A stretch of 64,000 nt of DNA from Hoeflea sp. (GTDB lineage Bacteria; Pseudomonadota; Alphaproteobacteria; Rhizobiales; Rhizobiaceae), in assembly GCF_030682515.1 (NCBI RefSeq), contig NZ_JAUXOD010000128.1, positions 1 through 64,000 of the forward strand, given 5' to 3'. Made by a program: the position numbers and the translations under genes. Below, piece by piece: positions 8,676-18,232 of the stretch; position 1 is the stretch's first letter; each line of letters begins with the position of its first letter. Under the pieces are notes generated by a model. That model ran no database searches, was not told the DNA's origin, and saw only the letters and a program-made list of their open reading frames with translations.

Positions 8676-10208
8676 ATGAATGACGCCGCCCGCAAGTTCG
8701 AACCGATTCCGGCCCGCACGGACAAGAGCCCGCTGTTTCGCGAGGCGCCGTCCAACATCGAGGCGGAACAGGCGTTGCTGGGCGCGATCCTGGTCAACAA
8801 TGACGCGTTCTACCGGGTTTCGGACTTCCTCAAGCCCACCCATTTCATGGAGCCGCTGCACCGCAAGATCTACGAGGTCGGCGGCGACATCATCCGCATG
8901 GGCAAGACCGCCAATCCGGTGACGATCAAGACCTTCCTTCCCGCCGATTCGAAGGTCGGCGACATGACCGTGGCGCAGTATCTCGCCCGGCTCGCCTCCG
9001 AAGCCGTGACCATCATCAATGCCGAGGACTACGGCCGCGCGATCTATGACCTGGCGCAGCGCCGCTCGCTGATCTCGATCGGCGAGGACATGGTCAACAT
9101 CGCCTATGACGCGCCGCTCGACATGCCGCCCGGCAGCCAGATCGAGGACGCCGAGCGGCGTCTGTTCGAGTTGGCCGAGACCGGCCGCTACGATGGCGGC
9201 TTCCAGTCGTTCAACGACGCTGTCTCGCTTGCCATCGACATGGCGGGTGCGGCCTACCAGCGTGACGGCGGCCTGTCGGGCATTTCCACCGGCATCAGCG
9301 CGCTCGACGCCCGCATGGGCGGCCTGCAGCCGTCCGACCTGATCGTGTTGGCCGGCCGTCCCGGCATGGGCAAGACATCGCTCGCCACCAACATCGCCTT
9401 CAACATCGCCCAGGCCTATGAGGGCGAGGTCCAGGCCGACGGCTCGATGAAGGCCAGGAACGGCGGCGTGGTCGGCTTCTACTCGCTCGAAATGTCGGCC
9501 GAGCAGCTCGCCACCCGCATCATTTCCGAGCAGACCGAGATCTCGTCGTCGAAAATCCGCCGCGGCGAGATCACCGAGGCCGATTTCGAAAAGCTCGTCG
9601 GCTGCTCGCAGATGATGCAGAAGATCCCGCTCTACATCGACCAGACCGGCGGCATATCGATTGCCCAGCTTTCGGCCCGCGCCCGCAGACTCAAGCGCCA
9701 GCGCGGACTCGACGTGCTGGTGATCGACTATATCCAGCTGATGACCGGCTCGGGCAAGTCGAGCGACAACCGCGTGCAGGAAATCACCCAGATCACCACC
9801 GGTCTCAAGGCGCTCGGCAAGGAGCTCAATGTTCCCATCATCGCGCTGTCGCAGCTGTCGCGCCAGGTGGAAAGCCGCGAGGACAAGCGCCCGCAGCTCT
9901 CGGACTTGCGCGAATCGGGCTCGATCGAGCAGGACGCCGACGTGGTGCTGTTCGTGTTCCGCGAGGAATACTACGTCAAGAACAGCGAGCCGCGCCGTTC
10001 GGCCGACGAGGTCGTGGCCGACATCAAGACGCCGGAATATCTGGCCTGGGAGGAAAAGATGATGAAGGTCAAGGGCACCGCCGACGTCATCATCGCCAAG
10101 CAGCGCCATGGCCCCACCGGCACCGTGCAGCTGGGCTTCCAGGCGGAATACACAAGGTTTGCCGATCTGGCCGACAATTCCTACAACCAGTTCATTCACG
10201 ACGAGTAG
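8676..10208 (+). CDS. dnaB: replicative DNA helicase DnaB
   Basis: 510-residue hexameric helicase that unwinds DNA ahead of the replisome and recruits primase. The N-terminal domain (about 20-120) begins with the typical PSNIEAEQALLGAILVNN. The RecA-like C-terminal domain carries Walker A GRPGMGKTSLATNIA, Walker B DVLVIDYIQLM and the arginine-rich DLRESGSIEQDADVVLFVFR. No intein is present. Length is slightly above E. coli DnaB, as usual in this order. It heads the plus-strand run dnaB-alr-radA. Confidence 0.98.
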   Translation: MNDAARKFEPIPARTDKSPLFREAPSNIEAEQALLGAILVNNDAFYRVSDFLKPTHFMEPLHRKIYEVGGDIIRMGKTANPVTIKTFLPADSKVGDMTVAQYLARLASEAVTIINAEDYGRAIYDLAQRRSLISIGEDMVNIAYDAPLDMPPGSQIEDAERRLFELAETGRYDGGFQSFNDAVSLAIDMAGAAYQRDGGLSGISTGISALDARMGGLQPSDLIVLAGRPGMGKTSLATNIAFNIAQAYEGEVQADGSMKARNGGVVGFYSLEMSAEQLATRIISEQTEISSSKIRRGEITEADFEKLVGCSQMMQKIPLYIDQTGGISIAQLSARARRLKRQRGLDVLVIDYIQLMTGSGKSSDNRVQEITQITTGLKALGKELNVPIIALSQLSRQVESREDKRPQLSDLRESGSIEQDADVVLFVFREEYYVKNSEPRRSADEVVADIKTPEYLAWEEKMMKVKGTADVIIAKQRHGPTGTVQLGFQAEYTRFADLADNSYNQFIHDE

Positions 10209-10217
10209 GCCGGCGCG

Positions 10218-11342
10218 GTGATTTCCTCATCCACGCCCCATCCGGACTCCCCCGCCACCACGCGCCTGATGGTTGACCTCGCAGCACTTGCAGCCAACTG
10301 GGTGACGATGCGCGATCATTCGGGCCAGGCCCGCTGCGGTGCTGCGGTCAAGGCCGACGCCTACGGCACCGGTGCGGACCATGCAGCGCCGCGACTCCTG
10401 CGCGAAGGCTGCCGCGATTTCTTCGTGGCAGACGCCACGGAAGGCGCGCGACTGAGCCCGCTTCTGCCCGGCGCGCGGATTTATGTTCTGAACGGCGTCT
10501 TCGAGGGCTCGTTCGCAACAATCCTGGCCCATGACTTGATCCCGGTGATCAATTCGCCCGAACAGGCGGCCTTCTGGCGCGCCAGTTCCAGCGGCCGCCC
10601 CTATACGCTGCAGGTCGACACCGGCATGAACCGGCTGGGACTGACGCCCGAACAGGCCGTGGCGCATGCCCAGGATGGCGGCCCGCAGCCCTGCCTGGTG
10701 ATGAGCCACCTGGCCTGCGCCGACGATCCCGGCCATGCGCTCAACGCCCATCAGATCAAGATTTTCGAGGGCCTTGCGGCCTGTTTTCCGGGGATAGAGG
10801 CAAGCCTCGCCAATTCCGGCGGCATCCATCTGGGCGCTTCCGCGCATCATCAGCTGACCCGGCCCGGCATCGCGCTTTATGGCGGCGAGCCGGTGAACGG
10901 CGTTCAAAACCGCATGCGACCGGTCGTCACCGCCGAGGCCCGCGTCCTGGTCGTCCGCCACGCCAAGGCCGGCCAGTCGGTAAGCTACGGCGCGGCGCAT
11001 GTGCTGGCGCGCGACAGCCGCATTGCGGTCTGCGGCGTGGGCTATGCCGACGGGTTCCACCGCGCGGGCTCGGGCGCCGGCGTGCCGTTGCGCAGGGCCG
11101 TGGCCGAGGGCGCCTTTGGCGCGATAGAAGGCGTGCGCGTCCCGGTCATCGGCAAGATCACCATGGACCTGACCATGTTCGACGTGACCGACCTGCCCGA
11201 CGGCGCGGTCAAGCCCGGCGACTGGATCGAACTTCTGGGCCCGACCATCAATGTCGAAGACGCGGCCGGCGCCGCCGGCACCATCAGCTACGAACTGCTG
11301 ACCTCGCTCGGGCGGCGCTACGGGCGCAGTTACGTTTCCTAG
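10218..11342 (+). CDS. alr: alanine racemase (PLP-dependent)
   Basis: 374 residues by the GTG at 10218, nine bases after the dnaB stop; an ATG at 10269 (MVDLAALAANW) is an alternative start. It converts L-alanine to D-alanine for peptidoglycan. The PLP lysine sits in AAVKADAYGTG (K45 from the GTG), and the C-terminal part contains GVGYADGFHR and KITMDLTMFDVTD, typical of the second domain. Position after dnaB is conserved in related genomes. Confidence 0.95.
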   Translation: MISSSTPHPDSPATTRLMVDLAALAANWVTMRDHSGQARCGAAVKADAYGTGADHAAPRLLREGCRDFFVADATEGARLSPLLPGARIYVLNGVFEGSFATILAHDLIPVINSPEQAAFWRASSSGRPYTLQVDTGMNRLGLTPEQAVAHAQDGGPQPCLVMSHLACADDPGHALNAHQIKIFEGLAACFPGIEASLANSGGIHLGASAHHQLTRPGIALYGGEPVNGVQNRMRPVVTAEARVLVVRHAKAGQSVSYGAAHVLARDSRIAVCGVGYADGFHRAGSGAGVPLRRAVAEGAFGAIEGVRVPVIGKITMDLTMFDVTDLPDGAVKPGDWIELLGPTINVEDAAGAAGTISYELLTSLGRRYGRSYVS

Positions 11343-11429
11343 GAAATTCCCGTCCACAAAAGGGAACAAACAGTGGACAAATCCCCGTCTTCCTGACACA
11401 CCCTCGGCAAACAGCAAAGGATCCGGATC

Positions 11430-12827
11430 TTGGCCAAAGCCCGCGTTCAATTCGTCTGCCAGTCCTGCGGCACCATTCATGGGCGCTGGGCCGGCAAGTG
11501 TGATGGCTGCGGCGAATGGAACACCATTGTCGAGGATGACCCGACGGGCGGCATCGGCGGCGGACCGGGCGCGCCGGCGCGCAAGGGCCGGCCGGTGGCG
11601 CTGGCGAGTCTTTCGGGCGAGATCGAGGAAGCCCCGCGCATCTCCACGCTGGTGAGCGAACTCGACCGGGTCACCGGCGGCGGCTTCGTGCGCGGCTCGG
11701 CGGTGCTGGTGGGCGGCGATCCCGGCATCGGCAAGTCGACGCTGCTGATGCAGGCGGCGGCCGCCCTCGCCCGGCAAGGCAACCGGGTGATCTATGTCTC
11801 GGGCGAGGAGGCGGTGGCCCAGGTGCGGCTGAGGGCGCAGCGGCTGGGGGCTGCCGATTCGGGCGTGCTGCTCGCCGCCGAAACCAATGTCGAGGACATC
11901 CTGGCGACGCTGGCCGAGGGCAAGCGGCCGGACTTCGTCATCATTGATTCGATCCAGACGCTGTGGAGCGATCTCGCGGGATCTGCGCCCGGCACCGTCA
12001 CCCAGGTGCGCACCGGCGTCCACGCCATGGTGCGCTACGCCAAGCAGACCGGCGCTGCCATGGTTCTGGTCGGCCACGTCACCAAGGACGGGCAGATCGC
12101 CGGGCCCCGCGTGGTCGAGCACATGGTCGATGCGGTGCTCTATTTCGAGGGCGACCGCGGCCACCACTACCGCATCTTGAGAACCGTCAAGAACCGCTTC
12201 GGCGCCACCGACGAGATCGGCGTGTTCGAAATGTCCGACAAGGGGCTGCGCGAGGTCGCCAATCCGTCGGAGCTGTTCCTGGGCGAGCGCAACGCCAAAT
12301 CGCCGGGCGCTGCGGTGTTTGCGGGCATAGAGGGCACCAGGCCGGTGCTGGTCGAGGTCCAGGCGCTGGTGGCACCCTCCAGCCTCGGCACGCCACGCCG
12401 CGCCGTCATCGGCTGGGACTCGTCCCGGCTCGCGATGATACTCGCGGTGCTCGAAGCCCATTGCGGCGTGCGGCTCGGCAGCCACGATGTCTACCTCAAC
12501 ATCGCCGGCGGCTACCGGATCACCGAGCCTGCGGCGGATCTGGCGGTGGCGGCGGCCCTTGTTTCCTCGCTCGCCGGGGTTGCCCTTCGCGCGGTTTGCG
12601 TGTATTTCGGCGAAGTCAGTCTGTCGGGGGCCATCAGGCCGGTGGCGCAAACAGCTTTGCGGCTCAAGGAGTCCGAAAAACTGGGCTTCGCCCACGCCGT
12701 GTTGCCATCGGGATCAGCCGACCTGCCAGCCAAATCGGGGGCAGGTCTGTCGCCGATGGAAACGCTGGCGGATCTGGTGGCACGCATTGCCGGATCCAAG
12801 GGCGCGCCGGTGACCGAAGGCGACTAG
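11430..12827 (+). CDS. radA: DNA repair protein RadA
   Basis: 465 residues from a TTG start at 11430 with AAAGGA about 8 bases upstream; the product then starts MAKARVQFVC, the standard RadA N-terminus. A C4 zinc finger (C10, C13, C24, C27) is followed by a RecA-like ATPase with GGDPGIGKST, then the RadA motif KNRFG and a Lon-like C-terminal domain. RadA drives branch migration during recombinational repair. Confidence 0.97.
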   Translation: MAKARVQFVCQSCGTIHGRWAGKCDGCGEWNTIVEDDPTGGIGGGPGAPARKGRPVALASLSGEIEEAPRISTLVSELDRVTGGGFVRGSAVLVGGDPGIGKSTLLMQAAAALARQGNRVIYVSGEEAVAQVRLRAQRLGAADSGVLLAAETNVEDILATLAEGKRPDFVIIDSIQTLWSDLAGSAPGTVTQVRTGVHAMVRYAKQTGAAMVLVGHVTKDGQIAGPRVVEHMVDAVLYFEGDRGHHYRILRTVKNRFGATDEIGVFEMSDKGLREVANPSELFLGERNAKSPGAAVFAGIEGTRPVLVEVQALVAPSSLGTPRRAVIGWDSSRLAMILAVLEAHCGVRLGSHDVYLNIAGGYRITEPAADLAVAAALVSSLAGVALRAVCVYFGEVSLSGAIRPVAQTALRLKESEKLGFAHAVLPSGSADLPAKSGAGLSPMETLADLVARIAGSKGAPVTEGD

Positions 12828-13002
12828 ATCTTTCTATGTTCTGGCGGATCCGCCGGAATGCGGAAATATCTAGATTTAAAGTGATAGAGCGTCCTTTTTG
12901 CGTCCAGATGGACGCACGGCGCCATAGGACGAAACCTGAATTCAGCCCTTCCGGGCGTCCGATGCGGCGATGGGGGGCAGAGCCTGAACGGAACGCAAAC
13001 CA
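12828..13002. other. radA-cvpA intergenic region with 12-bp palindrome
   Basis: 175 bp without a gene. It contains the perfect palindrome GGCGGATCCGCC (12843-12854) soon after the radA stop; no T-run follows, so terminator function is doubtful. The remainder probably holds the cvpA-purF promoter, but I see no clear -35/-10 pair. Confidence 0.35.
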
Positions 13003-13563
13003 ATGCCCATTACCCTTCTTGACGGCATTCTGCTCGGCATCACGCTGTTTTCGGCGGTGCTTGCCATGGTTCGCGGGTTTTCGCGCGAGGTTCTGGCGGT
13101 GGCCTCCTGGATCGCGGCGGCCGCGGCTGCCTATTTCCTCTATCCGGTCCTCACCCCCTTCGCCATGAACTACACCACGTCGGACAAGGTGGCGATGATC
13201 GGCTCGGCGGCGCTGGTGTTCCTGGTGGCGCTGATTTTCGTGTCCTACATCACCATGCGGATCGCCGATTTCATCATCGACAGCCGCGTCGGCGCACTCG
13301 ACCGGACGCTGGGCTTTGTCTTTGGCGCGGCGCGGGGCGTCTTGCTGGTCGTCGTCGCCATGCTGTTCTTCAACTGGCTGGTGGCAGCGCCGAAGCAGCC
13401 GGAATGGGTGATCACGGCGAAATCCAAACCGATGCTCGATTCGCTCGGCACGCAACTGATCAACATGTTGCCCGATGATGCGGATGCAACAATCCTGGAG
13501 CGCCTGCGCGGCCAAGGGGCTGACGAACCTGTGACCGAAGACGCTCCCGCCACAAGCGGATGA
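13003..13563 (+). CDS. cvpA: CvpA family inner-membrane protein
   Basis: 186 residues with about four transmembrane segments, beginning MPITLLDGILLGITLFSAVLA as typical CvpA. CvpA was named for colicin V production and is tied to envelope homeostasis; its molecular activity is not settled. The tail (after about residue 150) is acidic and cytosolic. It lies 50 bp upstream of purF, a pairing conserved across Proteobacteria. Confidence 0.9.
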   Translation: MPITLLDGILLGITLFSAVLAMVRGFSREVLAVASWIAAAAAAYFLYPVLTPFAMNYTTSDKVAMIGSAALVFLVALIFVSYITMRIADFIIDSRVGALDRTLGFVFGAARGVLLVVVAMLFFNWLVAAPKQPEWVITAKSKPMLDSLGTQLINMLPDDADATILERLRGQGADEPVTEDAPATSG

Positions 13564-13570
13564 CCGATTA

Positions 13571-13591
13571 CGTCCGGGATCACTCCGGACG
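13571..13591 (+). other. hairpin in the cvpA-purF gap
   Basis: Perfect 7-bp stem (cgtccgg 13571-13577 with ccggacg 13585-13591, 7-nt loop) between the cvpA stop and the purF start. No T-run follows. It may be an RNA processing or partial attenuation element; function is only inferred. Confidence 0.3.
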
Positions 13592-13613
13592 GTGACATAG
13601 AGGTTCGACACCG

Positions 13614-15080
13614 ATGACAGACACTGGCATGACACCGGTCGACAACGAAGCCGACTGCTTCCATGACGAATGCGGTGTGTTCGGCATCTTCGGCAAGCCC
13701 GAGGCCGCCGCCGTCGTCACGCTGGGCCTTCACGCGCTCCAGCATCGCGGCCAGGAAGCCGCAGGCATCGTCGCCTTCGACGGCCAGCAGTTCTCCGTCG
13801 AGCGCCATGTCGGCCTGATCGGCGACACCTTCACCAAGCGCTCGGTCATGGACCGGCTGCCCGGCGACCGCGCCATCGGCCACACCCGCTATTCCACCAC
13901 CGGCGGCGAAGGCCTGCGCAACGTCCAGCCGTTCTTCGCCGAATTCGCCGGCGGCGGCTTCGCCATCGCCCACAACGGCAACATCACCAATGCGCTCACC
14001 GTGCAGCGCGAGCTGCAGAAGCGCGGCGCCATCTTCTCGTCGACGTCCGACACCGAGACCATCCTGCATCTGATCGCCGTCAGCGAGAAAACCCGGATCG
14101 TGCCGAAATTCATCGACGCGCTGACCAAGCTTGAAGGCGCCTATTCGCTGGTCGGCCTGTCGGAAAAGAAGCTGATCGGCGCCCGCGATCCCCTGGGCAT
14201 CCGCCCGCTGTGCATCGGCGACCTCGACGGCGCCTATATCCTGGCGTCGGAGACCTGTGCGCTCGACATCATCGGCGCCCGCTTCGTAAGAGACGTCGAG
14301 CCCGGCGAGGTGGTGGTCATCACCGGCAAGGGCATCGAGAGCCATTTTCCCTTCGAGAAGCAGCCGCCGCGCCTGTGCATCTTCGAATATGTCTATTTCG
14401 CCCGCCCCGATTCCAACATCGAGAACCGCAATGTCTACGAGGCGCGCAAGAAGATCGGCGAGGAACTGGCCAAGGAATGCCCGGTCGATGCCGATGTGAT
14501 CATTCCGGTGCCCGATTCCGGCACGCCCGCGGCCATCGGCTTCGCCCAGCAGGCGGGCTTGCCCTTCGAGCTCGGCATCATCCGCAACCATTATGTCGGC
14601 CGCACCTTCATCGCCCCCTCCTCGGCGATCCGCCACATGGGCGTCAAGCTCAAGCTCAACCCGAACAAGAACATGATCGAGGGCAAGCGCGTGGTCCTGG
14701 TCGATGATTCCATCGTCCGCGGCACCACCAGCCAGAAGATCGTGCAGCTGGTCCGCGAGGCCGGCGCCCGCGAAGTCCACATGCGGGTGGCCTCGCCGCC
14801 GACCATGTCGTCGTGCTTCTACGGCGTCGACACGCCGGAGAAGTCCCAGCTTCTCGCCTCGCGCATGTCGGTCGCCGCCATGGCCGATTTCATCCGGGTC
14901 GACAGCCTCGGATTCGTCTCCATCGACGGGCTCTACCGCGCCGTGCGCGAACCCGGCCGCAACGCCGAGTGCCCGCAATTCTGCGACGCCTGCTTCACCG
15001 GCGATTACCCGACAACGCTCACCGATCAGGGCGACATGGGCAATGTGCGCAGCCTGTCGCTGCTGGCCAACAACGGATAA
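13614..15080 (+). CDS. purF: amidophosphoribosyltransferase
   Basis: 488 residues. PurF catalyses the first committed step of purine synthesis, PRPP plus glutamine to phosphoribosylamine. A short propeptide precedes the class II glutaminase nucleophile, Cys20 in ECGVFGIFG. The N-terminal Ntn domain contains RYSTTGG. The C-terminal phosphoribosyltransferase domain carries the PRPP loop VVLVDDSIVRGTT. Cysteines near the C-terminus (ECPQFCDACFTG) could hold an Fe-S cluster, as in the B. subtilis type. Confidence 0.98.
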   Translation: MTDTGMTPVDNEADCFHDECGVFGIFGKPEAAAVVTLGLHALQHRGQEAAGIVAFDGQQFSVERHVGLIGDTFTKRSVMDRLPGDRAIGHTRYSTTGGEGLRNVQPFFAEFAGGGFAIAHNGNITNALTVQRELQKRGAIFSSTSDTETILHLIAVSEKTRIVPKFIDALTKLEGAYSLVGLSEKKLIGARDPLGIRPLCIGDLDGAYILASETCALDIIGARFVRDVEPGEVVVITGKGIESHFPFEKQPPRLCIFEYVYFARPDSNIENRNVYEARKKIGEELAKECPVDADVIIPVPDSGTPAAIGFAQQAGLPFELGIIRNHYVGRTFIAPSSAIRHMGVKLKLNPNKNMIEGKRVVLVDDSIVRGTTSQKIVQLVREAGAREVHMRVASPPTMSSCFYGVDTPEKSQLLASRMSVAAMADFIRVDSLGFVSIDGLYRAVREPGRNAECPQFCDACFTGDYPTTLTDQGDMGNVRSLSLLANNG

Positions 15081-15089
15081 GTTCGACCC

Positions 15090-15827
15090 ATGGCATCTCT
15101 TGAAGGACGCATCGCGCTGGTCACCGGCGCTTCCCGCGGCATCGGCTATTTCACGGCCCTGGCGCTCGCCAGAGAAGGCGCCCATGTGATCGCCGTGGCC
15201 CGCACCTCGGGCGGGCTGGAAGAACTCGACGACGCCATCCAGGCCGAAGGCGGCAGCGCCACGCTGGTGCCGATGGACCTGACCGACATGCCGGCCATCG
15301 ACCGGCTCGGCGGCGCCATCAATGACCGCTGGGGCAAGCTCGACATCCTGGTCGCCAACGCGGCCGTGCTGGGCACGATTTCGCCGGTCGGCCATGTCGA
15401 GGCCAAGGTGTTCGAGAAGGTGATGACCGTCAACGTAACGGCAACCTGGCGGGTGATCCGTTCGGTCGAGCCGCTGCTCGTCAAATCCGACGCCGGAAGG
15501 GCGCTGATCCTGTCCTCGGGCGTGGCCCATACCGCCCGCGCCTTCTGGGGCCCCTACGCCGCCTCCAAGGCCGCGGTCGAGACGCTGGCCCGGGTCTGGG
15601 CGGCGGAGACGGAGAAGACCACGCTCAAGGTCAATTCCATCGACCCCGGCGCCACCCGCACCGCGATGCGGGCCCAGGCCATGCCGGGCGAGAACCCCGA
15701 CACCCTGCCGCATCCCTCCGAGGTCGCGGCCAAGCTCGTTCCGCTCTGCGGGCCGGACAGCACCGTGACCGGAAAGCTCTTCCGCGTCGCCGAGAACCGC
15801 TTCTACGATTACCGCCTGCCCGAATAG
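15090..15827 (+). CDS. SDR family NAD(P)-dependent oxidoreductase
   Basis: 245-residue short-chain dehydrogenase with cofactor motif TGASRGIGYFTA, NAA motif (VANAAVLG), catalytic Ser in LSSGVAH and YAASK active site. It starts nine bases after the purF stop and probably shares its transcript; this neighbour pair recurs in related genomes. The substrate is unknown. Confidence 0.9.
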   Translation: MASLEGRIALVTGASRGIGYFTALALAREGAHVIAVARTSGGLEELDDAIQAEGGSATLVPMDLTDMPAIDRLGGAINDRWGKLDILVANAAVLGTISPVGHVEAKVFEKVMTVNVTATWRVIRSVEPLLVKSDAGRALILSSGVAHTARAFWGPYAASKAAVETLARVWAAETEKTTLKVNSIDPGATRTAMRAQAMPGENPDTLPHPSEVAAKLVPLCGPDSTVTGKLFRVAENRFYDYRLPE

Positions 15828-15903
15828 GCAGGCACCCCCTCCCCCATCATCTGACCGCTTCCCTTCCCGCAAGATCGGCTCTAGGCTTGGCTCCGGGAGC
15901 AGG

Positions 15904-15930
15904 TGACCGGTCCGCCTGGCGGAACCGGTC
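15904..15930 (+). other. hairpin just before the Shine-Dalgarno of the Aas-like gene
   Basis: gaccggt (15905-15911) pairs with accggtc (15924-15930), and an inner ccg/cgg extends the stem past one unpaired base to a five-base loop. It ends about seven bases before GGAGGAG at 15937-15943. It could gate translation of the downstream gene or mark the end of the purF-SDR message; no T-run is present. Confidence 0.35.
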
Positions 15931-15950
15931 AGAGGTGGAGGAGACCGCTC

Positions 15951-18224
15951 ATGGCGGGTTGGGCGTCAACGCTGATCTTGGTTTTGCTGGCTGCGGGACT
16001 GGCCGCAAGCCTGGCGACCGCGCGGCGGCGCGGCGTCACGCTGGCCCAGGCGATCGCCCTCGTCAAATTGAAGGTCCTTTTCGGGCTGCGGCTGCCGGAA
16101 GCCCTTCAGGCAGGGCCGCCCTCGGCCAGCGGGCCGGTGATCCATGTCTATTCCCGTCAATCCGGGCTCGATGCGGCGGTGCTCTGGGCCGTGCTCGGCC
16201 GCGACTGCCTGCATGTGCTTGACGAGGACGACCGGCGTTCGCTCACCCTCATCGGCCTGCGCCTGTTCGGGCGCACCGCACCCGCAGGCGATACCAAAGC
16301 GCTCGAAGCCGCCCTCGCCGCGGGCGCGTCGGTCACCATCGCCGTTCCCCATTCCGCCGAACCGGCGCCGGACACGCTCGCCCGCTACAGGACGCTCGCC
16401 GCCCTCGCGCGCAGGCACAGGGCGAAGCTGTCGGCGCTGCATGTAAGGGGATCCAGTCTCTCGCCCTGGTCGGCCCTGCCCCGCAGCGAAGCGCCACGCC
16501 ACCTGTTGCCTTACCTGACGCTCGCCGGCTCCGGCGATCTCGATCTTGACGACATCGGCCCGGCCGCCAACGGCGCCAGCGCACCGCGCGACGAAGACCG
16601 GGTGCATGATCTCCTGGCGCTGGCGCGGTTTGCCTCAAACGACCTCGATCGCGGCCTGTTCCTGGCGTTCCGCGACGCCGCCGACCGCTACGGCAAGGCC
16701 GGCCCCGTGCTCGAGGACGCGCTCGGCGGCAAGCTCAGCTACACCAAGCTCCTGATCGGCGCCCGGGCGCTGGGCATGCGGTTTGCGAAGATGAGCGAGC
16801 CCGGCGAGGCGCTGGGCGTGCTGCTGCCCAATGCCAACGGAGTGATCGTCACCTTCCTGGCGATCCAGTCGGCGGGACGGGTCGCCGCCATGCTCAACTA
16901 CACCGCCGGCTCGGCAGCCCTTGTCTCGGCGCTGACAACGGCAAGGATCCGCACGGTGCTGGCAAGCCGCGGCTTTGTCGAGAAGGCGGGTCTCGAGCCC
17001 CAGGTCGAGGCCATCGCCCAGGCGGGCGTAAGGATCGTCTGGCTCGAGGATCTGCGCGAGAGCATCACCGGCCTCGAGAAGGCCAAGGCGTTCCTCGCCT
17101 GGCGCCGCCCGATCCGGCCGGTCAAGGCCACCGATCCGGCGGTGATCCTGTTCACCTCAGGCTCCGAGGGTACGCCGAAAGGCGTGGTCCTGTCGCACGC
17201 CAACCTGCACGCCAACGCGGCCCAGGCCGAGGCCCGCATCGACATCTCGGTCCGGGACAAGCTGTTCAACGTCCTGCCGGTGTTCCATTCCTTCGGGCTG
17301 ACCGGCGGCGCGATCCTGCCGCTGCTCTATGGCGTGAGGCTGTTCCTCTACCCCTCGCCGCTGCATTACCGGATCATCCCGGCGGTGGCGCGCGAGGTCA
17401 AGCCGTCAATCATGTTCGGCACCGACACGTTCCTGGCGGGCTATGCCCGGACGGCGGGTGACACCGACTTCCAGAGCCTCAGGCTGATCGTGGCGGGCGC
17501 GGAAGCGGTCCGCGAGCAGACCCGGAAGACCTACCTCGAGCGCTTCGGCGCCACCATCATCGAGGGGTTCGGCATGACCGAGACCGCGCCGGTCGCCGCG
17601 GTCAATTCCGGCAGCCATTTCAAGGACGGCACGGTCGGACGGCTGCTGCCCGGAATGGCGCTGAGGCTGGAGCCGGTCGAGGGCATCAACGAGGGCGGCA
17701 GGCTGTTCGTCTCGGGTCCCAATGTAATGCTGGGCTACATGCTGGCGGGCAATCCCGGCGTGCTGCAGCCGCTCGAGGGCGGCTGGCATGATTCGGGCGA
17801 CATCGTCGCCGTCGACGAGGACGGCTACATCACCATCCGCGGCCGCGCCAAGCGCTTTGCCAAGATCGCCGGCGAGATGATCTCGCTGGGCGCCATCGAG
17901 ATGATGGTGCAGAAGCTGTGGCCCGAGGATTTCCATGCCGCCGTCGCCGTGCAGGACAGGCGCAAGGGCGAGCGCATCGTGCTGGTGACGACAAGGATGC
18001 CGGCGCTGCGCGCGGAACTCAGGGAGTATTCCCGCCGCTTCGGCGCCACCGACCTGATGGTGCCCGGCGAGATCGTCAACGTGGCGCAGATCCCGGTGCT
18101 GGGATCGGGCAAGACCGATTACGTCACCGCCCAGAAGATCGCCGACGAGTGGATCAGTTCCCACCGCAAATCCGGCCACGCCCGGCACGATGACCCGGCG
18201 GAAAGTGCGGGACATCCCGACTGA
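15951..18224 (+). CDS. Aas-like acyl-[ACP] synthetase with degenerate acyltransferase domain
   Basis: 757 residues from the ATG at 15951, chosen for the GGAGGAG six bases upstream; a GTG at 15903 is in frame. The C-terminal ~500 residues are an AMP-forming adenylate enzyme close to E. coli Aas: ILFTSGSEGTPKGVVLSH, VFHSFGLT, GFGMTETAP and GRAKRFAKIAGEM. Aas re-acylates lysophospholipids after ligating fatty acid to ACP. The N-terminal region carries a hydrophobic segment and an acyltransferase-like stretch, but the expected His-x4-Asp box reads SRQSGLD, with Arg69 where His should be. It may therefore act only as acyl-ACP synthetase. Confidence 0.85.
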   Translation: MAGWASTLILVLLAAGLAASLATARRRGVTLAQAIALVKLKVLFGLRLPEALQAGPPSASGPVIHVYSRQSGLDAAVLWAVLGRDCLHVLDEDDRRSLTLIGLRLFGRTAPAGDTKALEAALAAGASVTIAVPHSAEPAPDTLARYRTLAALARRHRAKLSALHVRGSSLSPWSALPRSEAPRHLLPYLTLAGSGDLDLDDIGPAANGASAPRDEDRVHDLLALARFASNDLDRGLFLAFRDAADRYGKAGPVLEDALGGKLSYTKLLIGARALGMRFAKMSEPGEALGVLLPNANGVIVTFLAIQSAGRVAAMLNYTAGSAALVSALTTARIRTVLASRGFVEKAGLEPQVEAIAQAGVRIVWLEDLRESITGLEKAKAFLAWRRPIRPVKATDPAVILFTSGSEGTPKGVVLSHANLHANAAQAEARIDISVRDKLFNVLPVFHSFGLTGGAILPLLYGVRLFLYPSPLHYRIIPAVAREVKPSIMFGTDTFLAGYARTAGDTDFQSLRLIVAGAEAVREQTRKTYLERFGATIIEGFGMTETAPVAAVNSGSHFKDGTVGRLLPGMALRLEPVEGINEGGRLFVSGPNVMLGYMLAGNPGVLQPLEGGWHDSGDIVAVDEDGYITIRGRAKRFAKIAGEMISLGAIEMMVQKLWPEDFHAAVAVQDRRKGERIVLVTTRMPALRAELREYSRRFGATDLMVPGEIVNVAQIPVLGSGKTDYVTAQKIADEWISSHRKSGHARHDDPAESAGHPD

Positions 18225-18232
18225 CGGCTGGC

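Noticed and set aside
10227-15872. Long minus-strand frames (822 and 875 codons) opposite alr-radA and cvpA-purF-SDR
   Set aside because: Same GC-driven shadow effect; the plus-strand genes carry complete catalytic motifs.
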